Assembly: GCA_035492775.1 (NCBI GenBank)
Contig: DATJIW010000063.1
Coordinates: 1-64,000, forward strand
Source of the DNA: DATJFQ01 sp035492775
Lineage (GTDB): Bacteria > Acidobacteriota > Vicinamibacteria > Vicinamibacterales > 2-12-FULL-66-21
Direction of reading: 5' to 3'
Length of the DNA stretch: 64,000 nucleotides
Below, in pieces: positions 16,407 to 24,585 of the stretch; the stretch's first letter is position 1, and each line of letters begins with the position of its first letter. Position numbers and translations under genes: made by a program. Under the pieces are notes generated by a model. That model saw nothing but the letters and a program-made list of their open reading frames with translations. It did no database searches and was not told the DNA's origin.

Positions 16407-17375
16407 CTACATGCCGCCCGCGCGCTCGGCGGCCGTCGCGGTGACCTCCACCACAAGGGCGTCGCCGATCGGCACGACGATGGTCCCGCCGCTGCGGACG
16501 CGGGACACGAGGTCCGCCGCGCCGCTTCGGCCCGTACCGTCCGACCATGACGGCGACACGCTCAACTGGATGAAACCTTCGCCATCGACCTGCGGCACGA
16601 TCGTCAGCGCGAACGTCGCGCCGCTGCGATCGGTGGTGCGCATGACGACAGCCTCGTTGTTGACGCCGGCAAGTTCGGGGAAGGGAACCGTGGTCTTCGC
16701 GGCCGAGTCGACCAGACGAATCTGCAGGCGCACGAGACGCAGCGACCTCGATTCGAGCGCCTCGACGTAGGCGGCCACGCGGTCGAGCCTCTCGGGATAG
16801 TCGCTCACGACAACGAGTCCCGCATGACGATCCACGTGGGCGCGGCCGTCCGGGGAAAGTAGTGCGTCCACGCTCCGCTGGACGTCGTCGAACGGATCAC
16901 CGGCTGAGACGATCGAGAAGGACGAACCGTCGGTCTGCGGCAGCGTCCTCTGCCACGTGCGGCGCACGTCGACAAAGTCGACGGCAAAAAACCGCGCCTC
17001 GGTCCGGTGCGGATACACGCGGATGACGGTCCCGTCGATCGTGTAGGCAAGACGCCGTGGCCGCAGCACTGCTTCGAGCGCCTGCCTGAGCGTGACGTTC
17101 TTGAGATCACCGGTGAACATGCCGCTCACCGCCGGATCGAGCACCACACGGAAACCGGTGCCGCGCACGAGCAGCTGGAGCGCGACGCGGATCTGGATGG
17201 GCGTGGCGGCCGTCATCGACAGCCGTCCTGCCGCGTCGGCCGTGGACGCCTCGAAATCCACCGCCACGACGGGCAGCGACGCCGGCGTCTGGGCGTGGTC
17301 TGCCGACACCCTCCCCGCCACGAGGATTGCGCACGCGATGAGCCGGTGAAGCGATCTCAGGCGCAGAGGGACCAC
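16407..17375 (-). CDS. Short secretin-like protein (STN plus N1-type domains; MshL/PilQ-like)
   Basis: A 322-residue protein with a likely signal peptide (hydrophobic 9-25, cleavage near ADHAQ). Residues about 55-120 form an STN (secretin/TonB short N-terminal) domain, with the diagnostic LKNVTLRQALEAVLRP stretch. This is followed by an N1-like repeat (VDFVDVRRTW...LVVVSDYPERLDRV) and a degenerate start of the secretin core ending in VRSGGTIVVPIGD. The region that forms the outer-membrane gate is missing; MshL and PilQ are usually more than 500 residues. The start is a GTG with no clear ribosome-binding site; a palindrome lies directly upstream. It leads the ExeA-like gene. Confidence 0.7.
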   Translation of the reverse strand: MVPLRLRSLHRLIACAILVAGRVSADHAQTPASLPVVAVDFEASTADAAGRLSMTAATPIQIRVALQLLVRGTGFRVVLDPAVSGMFTGDLKNVTLRQALEAVLRPRRLAYTIDGTVIRVYPHRTEARFFAVDFVDVRRTWQRTLPQTDGSSFSIVSAGDPFDDVQRSVDALLSPDGRAHVDRHAGLVVVSDYPERLDRVAAYVEALESRSLRLVRLQIRLVDSAAKTTVPFPELAGVNNEAVVMRTTDRSGATFALTIVPQVDGEGFIQLSVSPSWSDGTGRSGAADLVSRVRSGGTIVVPIGDALVVEVTATAAERAGGM

Positions 17376-17377
17376 GA

Positions 17378-17398
17378 CTGCACACTTTTGCTGTGCAG
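17378..17398. promoter_or_regulatory. Palindrome directly upstream of the secretin-like gene
   Basis: Perfect inverted repeat CTGCACA-N7-TGTGCAG. It sits 3 bases upstream of the GTG start, where it could be a repressor site or an RNA hairpin masking initiation. A similar CTGCAC-N6-GTGCAG occurs before the desaturase gene at 35344. Confidence 0.35.
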
Positions 17399-17468
17399 TT
17401 GTTTCGGGACCTGTTGCGGCGGACTTTAGGGAGGCAGCGCGAAGGACAGTGGATGAAGATGGCGGCGC

Positions 17469-17495
17469 GGAGGACGGACGGCGATTCCGTCCTCC
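17469..17495 (-). terminator. GC-rich hairpin after the small membrane-protein gene
   Basis: Perfect nine-base inverted repeat GGAGGACGG and CCGTCCTCC with a nine-base loop, 24 bases beyond the stop codon of the gene at 17519. No T-run follows on the minus strand, so it is a candidate terminator or RNA-protecting hairpin. Confidence 0.4.
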
Positions 17496-17518
17496 ACGCT
17501 TCTTCCCGGCGTCGTTCT

Positions 17519-18031
17519 TTAGACGGGCGGCAGGATCTCGGTCGTTCCCGGCGGCGGAAGATCCTTTTTCTTGAACAGCGCAATCCCGATCAGGCCGCCG
17601 AGCATCCCGAAAACCGCGTCGACGCAGATGCTGATGAGACCCCTGACGACCGCCAGCACGCCGACAGCGCCCGAGCGCAGGGCGAAGTTCTCGAGCATCC
17701 GGCGCGTTTCTTCGGGGACGTCAGGATTGTTCGCGATGCGCTCCAGCAGGCGCGCCTGAAAGTCGCCCATGGCCATCATGATTGGAATCGAGAGAAACAC
17801 CGCGATTGCCCCGCCAATCACACCGGCAAGCAGGCCGCCGAGGAGGCCGTCCTCCGTCTTGAGCGGATACGGATGGTTCTGCTGCATCAGGTACGTCGTC
17901 AACGCGCCCCCGCACAGCACCCAGAGGCAGCAGCAGCAGTTCCCGAGGTTGACGAACGGGAGCGCCGACAGCACTCCGATGAACACGCCGCCGAAGAAGG
18001 CCGGTTGCAGCCGCGCAGGTGTCGTATCCAT
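17519..18031 (-). CDS. Small multi-pass membrane protein with a cysteine cluster
   Basis: A 170-residue protein with about four hydrophobic segments (11-27, 34-50, 67-90 and 128-152). The second contains four consecutive cysteines (GNCCCCLW). Between the last two segments is a short amphipathic helix (LERIANNPDVPEETRRML). Glycine-rich helix packing (GLLGGLLAGVIGG) is evident. I recognise no named family. Its ATG overlaps the stop of the inositol-phosphate synthase gene by one base, so it is co-translated with it. The Cys cluster near the membrane face could bind metal or be lipidated, but this is speculation. Confidence 0.65.
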   Translation of the reverse strand: MDTTPARLQPAFFGGVFIGVLSALPFVNLGNCCCCLWVLCGGALTTYLMQQNHPYPLKTEDGLLGGLLAGVIGGAIAVFLSIPIMMAMGDFQARLLERIANNPDVPEETRRMLENFALRSGAVGVLAVVRGLISICVDAVFGMLGGLIGIALFKKKDLPPPGTTEILPPV

Positions 18032-19353
18032 CAGTCGTAGTACTCCAGGCCGAGGTGCGTGATGAGCTCCTCACCCCGCATGTAGCGGAGCGTGTTCTTC
18101 AGCTTCATCAACTGAATGAACAAGTCGTGCTCCGGGTACAGCCCGGGAGCATGCATCGGACTCTTGAAATAGAACGAGAGCCATTCCTGGATGCCGCTCA
18201 TCCCCGCCCGGTGCGCCAGGTCGAGGAAGAGCGCCGTGTCGAGCACTATTGGCGCGGCCAGAATGCTGTCGCGGCACAGGAAGTTGATCTTCAGCTGCAT
18301 CTTATAGCCGAGCCAGCCGAAGATGTCGATATTGTCCCAACCTTCTTTATTGTCGCCACGCGGCGGGTAATAGTTGATGCGGACCAGATGACAGAGGTCC
18401 TTGTACAAATCCGGATAGAGGTTCGGCTGGAGGATGTAGTCCAGAACGGACTTCTTGCTCTCCTCCTTCGTCTTGAACGACTCGGGGTCGTCCAGCACTT
18501 CCCCGTCGCGATTGCCGAGGATGTTCGTCGAGTACCAGCCTTCGACGCCGATCAACCGCGCCTTCAGGCCAGGGGCGATGATCGTCTTGATCAGGGTCTG
18601 ACCCGTCTTCAGGTCCTTTCCGGCGATCGGTGACCCGTGATCCTGCGCAAGCCGAAGCAGCGCGGGAACATCTGCACTCAGGTTCGGCGCAGCGTTCGCG
18701 TACGGAATGCCTTCCTTGATTGCCGCGTACGCGTAGATCATGCTGGACGGAATCGACTCGTCATTCGACTCGAGCGCGCGCTCGAACGCGTCGACCGTCT
18801 GGTGCGCTTCCGACTCCGTCAAATAAATTTCTGTGCTGCCGCACCAGACGAGGACCACACGGCTGCAGCCGTTCTCCGTTTTGAATCGCTGGATGTCAGC
18901 ACGCAGCTGTTCGGCGAGATCCTTTTTCGTACGACCCTTCTTGACGTTCGGTCCGTCAAGGCGCTTCACATAGCGCCGATCGAAAACGGCCGGCATCGGC
19001 TTGATGCCTTCGAGCTCCGGTTTGATCTGTTCGAGCAGATGGTCTTCGAGGACGCCAGCCGTCCTGGCGGCGTCGTAGCAGTTCTCGTCGAAGATGTCCC
19101 AGCCGCCGAACACGATGTCGTCGAGCGAGGCGAGCGGGACGAAGTCCTTGATCGCCGGTGAGCGCCCTTCGGTGCGCTTGCCGAGCCTGATTGTTCCCAT
19201 CTGCGTGAGCGAGCCGATGGGCGGCGCGAGCTTGCGGCGAATCGCCACGGTTCCGGCGATCGTGGTGGTGCTGACCGCCCCCAACCCGACGAGCAGTACA
19301 CCGAGTTTTCCCTCAGGATTGGCGACGTTCACGGCGTTTTTCACAACCCGCAA
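18031..19353 (-). CDS. ino1: myo-Inositol-1-phosphate synthase
   Basis: NAD-dependent enzyme converting glucose-6-phosphate to myo-inositol-1-phosphate, 440 residues. The nucleotide-binding loop is LLVGLGAVSTT. The family motif STNILGNRDGEVL, followed by FKTKEESKKSV, carries the active-site Asn, Asp and lysines. WCGSTEIYL and NAAPNL also match the family. It supplies inositol for phosphatidylinositol-type lipids or compatible solutes. The start given is a TTG; a GTG nine bases later is possible. It is followed, with one base of overlap, by a small membrane-protein gene, and is divergent from a methyltransferase gene with only 28 bases between. Confidence 0.93.
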   Translation of the reverse strand: MRVVKNAVNVANPEGKLGVLLVGLGAVSTTTIAGTVAIRRKLAPPIGSLTQMGTIRLGKRTEGRSPAIKDFVPLASLDDIVFGGWDIFDENCYDAARTAGVLEDHLLEQIKPELEGIKPMPAVFDRRYVKRLDGPNVKKGRTKKDLAEQLRADIQRFKTENGCSRVVLVWCGSTEIYLTESEAHQTVDAFERALESNDESIPSSMIYAYAAIKEGIPYANAAPNLSADVPALLRLAQDHGSPIAGKDLKTGQTLIKTIIAPGLKARLIGVEGWYSTNILGNRDGEVLDDPESFKTKEESKKSVLDYILQPNLYPDLYKDLCHLVRINYYPPRGDNKEGWDNIDIFGWLGYKMQLKINFLCRDSILAAPIVLDTALFLDLAHRAGMSGIQEWLSFYFKSPMHAPGLYPEHDLFIQLMKLKNTLRYMRGEELITHLGLEYYD

Positions 19354-19381
19354 CTATATCATCTGGATGTAAGGAGGACCG

Positions 19382-19945
19382 GTGGGCTGGCTGCGCAAGC
19401 AAGAGGACGTCGAACCGCTTCCGGTCGCGATGACCGGCGTGCGCCTGGGCGATCGCCTGCTCGCGATCGGAGCAGCGGACCCGCCACTCGTCGCTCTGCT
19501 GGCGCGCAAGACCGGACTCACGGGCCGCGTGTGTCTCGTCGACCCCGATCCAACCCGCGCAAATCACGCAGCCGCGGCGGTGGAGCGCGCCGGCGCGCTC
19601 GTCGAACCCATCTCTGCGCCATGGGGTGATCTCCCGCTCGACGCGAACAGCTTCGACGTCGCGGTCGCGCGAGACGCGCTGCTCGCGATGCCACCCGACG
19701 TGCGGGCCCGCTGTCTTGCCGATGTGTTCCGCGTGCTCCGCTCGGGAGGGCGTCTGGTCGTCATCGAACCATCCGGCCGGGCCGGCGGTCTCACGTCGCT
19801 TCTATCCCGCAAGACCGCGATCTCCACTTACTCCAGCGGCGGCGCGACGGAAGCGCTCACCGCGGCAGGATTCGCCGCCGTGCGGGTCATCGCCGAGCGC
19901 GACGGCATCCTTTACGTCGAAGCCGCCAAACGCACAACGACTTGA
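19382..19945 (+). CDS. Class I SAM-dependent methyltransferase (UbiE-like)
   Basis: A 187-residue soluble protein with the Rossmann methyltransferase layout: motif I region GDRLLAIGAADPPLVALLA, an acidic strand end (CLVDPD), the PLDANSFDVAV motif that follows, and the FRVLRSGGRLVVIEP block typical of UbiE/COQ5-like enzymes. It starts at GTG 19382 behind an ideal AAGGAGG ribosome-binding site. The glycines of motif I are partly replaced (AIGAAD in place of DxGxG), so activity is not certain. It is divergent from ino1 with 28 bases between start codons. Substrate unknown; lipid or quinone methylation is a guess. Confidence 0.75.
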   Translation: MGWLRKQEDVEPLPVAMTGVRLGDRLLAIGAADPPLVALLARKTGLTGRVCLVDPDPTRANHAAAAVERAGALVEPISAPWGDLPLDANSFDVAVARDALLAMPPDVRARCLADVFRVLRSGGRLVVIEPSGRAGGLTSLLSRKTAISTYSSGGATEALTAAGFAAVRVIAERDGILYVEAAKRTTT

Positions 19946-20038
19946 TTACGATTCGAAGGAATCGATTCCGAAATCGCCAATCCACCCATCATGTGCAATC
20001 TGCAACTCACCGCGCGCGTCATCAGGACGCCGCCGGCG

Positions 20039-20791
20039 TCATCTTGCGCACGTCAGATGGCGTCCGCCGTCGATTGAGATCGTTTCGCCGGTGATCCAGC
20101 CGGACGCGGGCGACGCCAGGAAGTAAATCAGCTCCGCGATTTCTTCCGGCGTTCCAGGGCGGCCGATCGGATGCGTCGTCCTGGAGCGCTCGAGAAACGA
20201 CGCATAGCTGTCTTCCGCCATGCCCGATCGCCGGTGCAGATTCGTCACGACCACGCCGGGGTTGACGGCGTTGACGCGCACTCCCTTCGGGGCGAGCTCG
20301 AGCGCCGCGCAACGGGTGAGCTGATCGACGCCGGCTTTGCTCACGCAATACGCGAGCACTCCGGGAAAAGCGCGGAGGCCGGTGACGCTCGAGACGTTGA
20401 CGATGGCGCCGCCGGATTCAATCAGATGCGGCGCGGCGGCGCGTATCAGGCGAAAGGGCGCTCGCAGATTGATGTCGAGCATCTCGTCCCAGGCCCCGTC
20501 CGTCGTGGATTCGACGGTGCCCGAGCTGATGACGCCGGCCGCGTTCACGACGGCATGGATTCCGCCGCCGGTGTCGACCGCGGCCCGAACGATGGCCGCA
20601 GGTGCCTCCGCTGCGGTGACGTCCGCGACCAGCGGGACGCACCGGCCGGTCGGTCCCGCGCTCCCGGCGACCACTTCGAGCGCGGCGCGATCGCGCCCGA
20701 CGGCCAGAACCGTAGCGCCGTCACGGCAAAACCGCAGCGCGGCGGCTCGACCGATGCCGCTCGACGCTCCCGTCACGATGATTGACGTCAT
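20039..20791 (-). CDS. Short-chain dehydrogenase/reductase (SDR, FabG-like)
   Basis: A 250-residue classical SDR using NAD(P)H. The cofactor loop is TGASSGIG (7-14), the NAG-type motif is NAAGV, the catalytic Ser is in VSSVTG, and the Tyr/Lys pair is YCVSK. The C-terminal ISIDGG is typical of the FabG-like group. The start is ATG at 20791 (MTSIIVTG); upstream in-frame residues are not conserved. It stands alone between the convergent methyltransferase and the divergent TonB gene. Substrate unknown. Confidence 0.85.
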   Translation of the reverse strand: MTSIIVTGASSGIGRAAALRFCRDGATVLAVGRDRAALEVVAGSAGPTGRCVPLVADVTAAEAPAAIVRAAVDTGGGIHAVVNAAGVISSGTVESTTDGAWDEMLDINLRAPFRLIRAAAPHLIESGGAIVNVSSVTGLRAFPGVLAYCVSKAGVDQLTRCAALELAPKGVRVNAVNPGVVVTNLHRRSGMAEDSYASFLERSRTTHPIGRPGTPEEIAELIYFLASPASGWITGETISIDGGRHLTCAR

Positions 20792-20927
20792 GGGTGCGTT
20801 GTAGCACAACCTGCACATCTGTCTCTCGCCAGAGACAGCCCGGCCGACCTCCGGCCCCCTGTAACCCGCCAATCCGTGGCATTTTCATCAGGAACGGCTT
20901 TTGCCCCCTGAGGTCCCGGAATCCACG

Positions 20928-21956
20928 ATGTACGCAGGCCGACACGGCATGCCTGAGGTGTATTCGGCGTCCGAAATCGCCCGGGCAGCCGGGGTCGACA
21001 CACACGATGTCGTGGAGTGGGCTCGCGTCCACGACGTGGAGCCGCGGCCTGGCGGTTTCTACACCACCCCGCAGGCAGTGCTCATGGTGCGCCAGCTGAT
21101 TGGGCACGCGCCGGCCGAAAACCATCGCCATGACTTGTTCGAGCGGTCGGCGGGCGCGCGTCGGCGGCCGGGACTCCCGGTCGCGATTGCGGCATCGCTT
21201 CACCTTGGCTTTCTCGCGGTGCTCGCGCTGTTCACGACCGCGTCGCTGCCGGCACATCGCGGCGACAGCGAGTCGCCGATGACGACGCAGCTGGTGTTTC
21301 TGGCGACACCGGGCCCCGGTGGAGGCGGTGGTGGCGGCGGACGCAAGGAAGCCGCACTTCCGTCTCCGGCGGAGCGAAAGGGCCACAGTCGTCTTCGAAG
21401 TCCCGTTGCTGCGCAACCGGAGGTCCCCACCGTAACGGTGCCCGAGCGGCCGGAACCGAAGCCCGAGACACCGCCGGTGATTGCGCCGGTCGCACCCATC
21501 AGCGCCGACGCGCAGAACACCGTGGGCGTACCCGTGGAGGCGCCGCCAAAGCCGGAGACGCACGGGCCAGGCACCGAGGGAGGTGCGGGTTCCGGGACCG
21601 GGACGGGAGTGCTGTCGGGCACCGGGCCGGGCATCGGGCCCGGCAGCGGCGGCGGCACGGGCGGAGGTCCCTACCGGGGAGGTTCCGGCATCACCCCGCC
21701 ATCGCTCCTGCGCGAGGTGAAGCCGGACTACACCGAAGAAGGGCGGCGCCGCGGCATCGAAGGTGAAGTAGAGCTCGAGATCGTCATCCGGCACGACGGC
21801 AGTGTCGGCGATGTGCGATTGCTTCACGGGCTCGGTTCAGGCCTCGACGAGCGCGCCATCGACGCCGTCCGCCAGTGGCGCTTCTCACCCGCCACGCGTC
21901 AAGGTGCTCCCGTCGACGTGTTCGTCCAGGTATCGGTGGAATTCAGGCTGCGGTAA
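20928..21956 (+). CDS. TonB-family protein with an N-terminal MerR/excisionase-like HTH domain
   Basis: A 342-residue protein in four parts. Residues 9-56 look like a MerR/HTH_17-type DNA-binding fold (YSASEIARAAGVDTHDVVEW, then FYTTPQAVLMVRQL). A membrane helix spans about 83-105. A long Gly/Pro-rich periplasmic linker (about 120-260) follows. A TonB C-terminal domain lies at 261-342, with VKPDYTEEGRRRGIEGEVEL and AVRQWRFSPA. TonB transfers proton-motive energy to outer-membrane receptors; this one adds a cytoplasmic putative DNA- or protein-binding module. ATG 20928 is chosen (GGA about seven bases upstream); ATG 20949 or TTG 20901 are alternatives. No exbBD is seen nearby. It leads an operon with the next two genes. 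Confidence 0.8.
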   Translation: MYAGRHGMPEVYSASEIARAAGVDTHDVVEWARVHDVEPRPGGFYTTPQAVLMVRQLIGHAPAENHRHDLFERSAGARRRPGLPVAIAASLHLGFLAVLALFTTASLPAHRGDSESPMTTQLVFLATPGPGGGGGGGGRKEAALPSPAERKGHSRLRSPVAAQPEVPTVTVPERPEPKPETPPVIAPVAPISADAQNTVGVPVEAPPKPETHGPGTEGGAGSGTGTGVLSGTGPGIGPGSGGGTGGGPYRGGSGITPPSLLREVKPDYTEEGRRRGIEGEVELEIVIRHDGSVGDVRLLHGLGSGLDERAIDAVRQWRFSPATRQGAPVDVFVQVSVEFRLR

Positions 21957-21964
21957 TACGGTAA

Positions 21965-22645
21965 ATGGTTATGTTCGGCATCATTCTTCTTTCGATGGCA
22001 ATGTCGCTCTCGCTGAGCATCGTCGTGTGGCGGATGGTGCGCGACGACCGCCGGCGCAGTGAAGCGCGCGTGCAGGCGCTGACGGATCTTGCTGTGCGGC
22101 CGGAGCTGCACGCCGCGTCGGCAGCGCCGACGCTGTCGTTCGCGCCGCCGGAGCAGTCGTCCGAGTGGGGAACGCGCGCAGCGATCATGGCGTGCATGGC
22201 GCTGGCGCTCACCACGTTCGTTCTGATGGCGATGACGTCGCGCACGCGCGCGGCCATCGCCGCCAGCTCCGCGACGCAATCCGCGGCGAGCGCGGCCCCC
22301 GCGCCGCTCGAACTGTTGTCCCTGAGAGACACTCGCGAATCCGGCACGCTGACGATTGCCGGTCTCGTCGGCAATCCGCGAGGCGCCGTGATCCTGCACC
22401 ACGTGACGATCACCGCAAACGCATTCGACTCGGCCGGGACGCTTCTCGCGAGTGGCGCCGCACCGATCGACGTCGCGTCGCTCGCGCCCGGCGATCAGTC
22501 GCCGTTCGTGCTGTCGCTCAAGGCCACCGACCGCGTCGCGCTTTACCGGATCAGTTTCCGGGGACCAGACGGCCGCGTGATCGAACACGTCGACCATCGG
22601 CAGCAGACGCCTGATGCTGCCTCGTCTTCGCGGACGGAGCAGTGA
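21965..22645 (+). CDS. Two-helix membrane protein with a C-terminal FxLYD-like beta domain
   Basis: A 226-residue protein: an N-terminal membrane helix (4-24), a charged stretch, a second helix (about 71-91), then an extracytoplasmic beta domain (about 115-210). That domain resembles FxLYD/DUF3426-type modules, with an ITANAFDSAGTLLASG strand pair and LAPGDQSPFVLSL. Such domains often modulate or bind other envelope proteins. It starts nine bases after the TonB gene and its stop is followed almost at once by the VWFA gene, so the three form an operon. No enzymatic motif. Confidence 0.6.
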   Translation: MVMFGIILLSMAMSLSLSIVVWRMVRDDRRRSEARVQALTDLAVRPELHAASAAPTLSFAPPEQSSEWGTRAAIMACMALALTTFVLMAMTSRTRAAIAASSATQSAASAAPAPLELLSLRDTRESGTLTIAGLVGNPRGAVILHHVTITANAFDSAGTLLASGAAPIDVASLAPGDQSPFVLSLKATDRVALYRISFRGPDGRVIEHVDHRQQTPDAASSSRTEQ

Positions 22646-22647
22646 TC

Positions 22648-23721
22648 ATGCGCACGATGCTGGCAACGTTTGTGACGGCCGCGGGCTTGTGCCAGGGAGC
22701 GGCACTCCTTGCGCAGAACGGGACGGCGCAATCCCAGACGCCGCAGCAGGATCCCTACAAGTTCCACACGGGCGTCGAACTGATCAACGTGACGGCCACA
22801 GTCACCGATCAGAGCGGACGATTCGTACGGGGGCTCACGCAGAACGACTTCCGCGTATTCGACGACGGGCGTCCCCAGCCCATCTCGCACTTCAGTGCCG
22901 AGCGGGTGCCGGTCAGCATCGGCATCGCACTCGATACGAGCGGCAGCATGGAGGGGGAGAAGATCGAGGCGGCGCGCAGTGCGCTGGATCGCTTTCTGAC
23001 GCAGCTGCTCGACCCGGAGGACGAAGTCTTCCTCTACAAGTTCGACAACCAGCCGACGCTCGTCGAGGGGTGGACGCACGACAAGCAGCGGATCAGCGAT
23101 GCGGTGCGCCGCCTCCGTCCGCACGGCGGTACGGCTTTGTACGACGCTGTCGCCGACGCGGTACAGATGGCCGAACAGGGCCGCAACCAGAAAAAGGCCG
23201 TTCTCATCATTTCTGACGGGAACGACACGAGCAGCCGCACGGATGTCATCGCCCTTCAGCAGTTGATTCGGCAGACCGAGGTGCTGGTTTACGCCATCGG
23301 TATCGATGCCGGAGCGAACGTCGAACGGGATCCGCCGGGTGGCTGGATCCAGCAGGCCCAATATCCGCCGCGTCCGCCCGGGCGCTTTCCGATGCCGTTC
23401 CCGTTTCCACGGCCCGGCAGGCCCGGGGGTCCGCGTCCCTATCCGGGACGCGGCTCGATGGGCGACGAGCGCGTGAACGGGTCGGCTCTTCGAGCGATCA
23501 CCGACGACAGCGGCGGCCGCACGGAGATCGTCCGCTCCGCCCGCGACCTCGATCCCGCCACGGCCGACATCGCGGATGAATTGAGCCGCCAGTACTACAT
23601 CGGATATGTCGCGCCGAACGGCCGCGACGGCAAATGGCACGAGATCCGGGTGGAAGTCGGCAACGGATCGTACCTTGTGCGTGCACGACGTGGATACGTC
23701 GCCAGCAATGCGAGTCAGTGA
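22648..23721 (+). CDS. Secreted VWFA-related (von Willebrand A) protein of the acidobacterial type
   Basis: A 357-residue exported protein with a signal peptide (first about 23 residues, ending LLAQ). An Ig-like strand region (ELINVTATVTDQSGRFV, then FRVFDDGRPQ) precedes a VWA domain with an intact metal-ion site: DTSGSM, a Thr in GGTALYD, and SDGNDTSS. A Pro/Gly/Arg-rich loop interrupts it before the C-terminal YYIGYVAPNGRDGKWH block, which is characteristic of VWFA-related Acidobacteria domain proteins. It probably binds a protein partner in the periplasm. ATG 22648 has GGAG eight bases upstream; GTG 22642 overlaps the previous stop. Confidence 0.85.
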   Translation: MRTMLATFVTAAGLCQGAALLAQNGTAQSQTPQQDPYKFHTGVELINVTATVTDQSGRFVRGLTQNDFRVFDDGRPQPISHFSAERVPVSIGIALDTSGSMEGEKIEAARSALDRFLTQLLDPEDEVFLYKFDNQPTLVEGWTHDKQRISDAVRRLRPHGGTALYDAVADAVQMAEQGRNQKKAVLIISDGNDTSSRTDVIALQQLIRQTEVLVYAIGIDAGANVERDPPGGWIQQAQYPPRPPGRFPMPFPFPRPGRPGGPRPYPGRGSMGDERVNGSALRAITDDSGGRTEIVRSARDLDPATADIADELSRQYYIGYVAPNGRDGKWHEIRVEVGNGSYLVRARRGYVASNASQ

Positions 23722-23765
23722 CGCGGCGTGAGCGCCCGGCGGCCGCATAACATAAACTGCTGCGC

Positions 23766-24500
23766 GTGCACCTGCTCGCGATCGCAGTCGCGCTGAGCGT
23801 TCTCGGCAGCCTCGGCGGAGTGATTGTCGCGTCGTCGTTCCTGCTGCTCGGCGACGAGATTCACACGAAGCTCGTCCCGCCGCTCATCAGCTATGCCGTC
23901 GGCACGCTGATCGGCGTTGCGCTGCTGGCGCTCGTGCCCGAATCGCTCGCGGAACTGTCCGCCCGGCCGGCGATGTTGACGCTGGCCGGCGGCATTCTCG
24001 CATTCTTCCTTCTCGAAAAAGCCGTTTTGTGGCGCCATTGCCACGACGAGGAAGGGTGCGAGGTGCACACGAGCGCCGCGCCGCTGGTCATCATCGGCGA
24101 CGCCTTCCATACGTTCGTGGACGGCGCGGTCATCGCGGCCGCTGTCGTCACGTCGATCCCGCTGGGACTGACGACGACGCTGGCTGTGGCGACGCACGAG
24201 ATCCCGCAGGAAGTCGGCGACGTCGCGATCCTGCTTCGCGCGGGCTACTCGCGCTGGCGTGCGTTCACGCTCAACGTGTTGTCGGGCGCCGGAGGCATTC
24301 TCGGAGCGGCGGCGATGGTGCTCGCGTCGAAGCTCGTCCCGCAGGCGCTCCCTTACGTGCTCGCATTCGCGGCCGGCAACTTTCTCTACGTCGCGATGGC
24401 CGATCTGATCCCGGATCTGCACCGCGGCAACCCGCGTTCAGCGGGACTTCCACAACTGCTGCTCATCGGGGCGGGCATCGCGACGATCGCTGCGCTGTAA
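23766..24500 (+). CDS. ZIP-family divalent metal transporter
   Basis: A 244-residue inner-membrane protein with about eight helices that imports zinc, iron or manganese. The metal-binding helices carry GDAFHTFVDG and ATHEIPQEVGD, matching the HNxxD/HExPxE motifs of ZIP proteins with the first Asn replaced by His-Thr-Phe. A short His/Cys loop (WRHCHDEEGCEVH) between helices 3 and 4 is the usual regulatory metal loop. It starts at GTG 23766, 44 bases after the VWFA gene on the same strand, and may be in that operon. The exact metal is unknown. Confidence 0.85.
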   Translation: MHLLAIAVALSVLGSLGGVIVASSFLLLGDEIHTKLVPPLISYAVGTLIGVALLALVPESLAELSARPAMLTLAGGILAFFLLEKAVLWRHCHDEEGCEVHTSAAPLVIIGDAFHTFVDGAVIAAAVVTSIPLGLTTTLAVATHEIPQEVGDVAILLRAGYSRWRAFTLNVLSGAGGILGAAAMVLASKLVPQALPYVLAFAAGNFLYVAMADLIPDLHRGNPRSAGLPQLLLIGAGIATIAAL

Positions 24501-24585
24501 GGCAGATCGCGCGGGCGGGTTCTCCTTGTGCTTGAAATGCGGCGTCTGTGAGCGGCACTCAAACGAACGCCGGAATGTCGAGCTT

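Noticed and set aside
21305..21345. GGTGGC-type repeat as a non-coding microsatellite
   Set aside because: It encodes the polyglycine linker of the TonB protein in frame.
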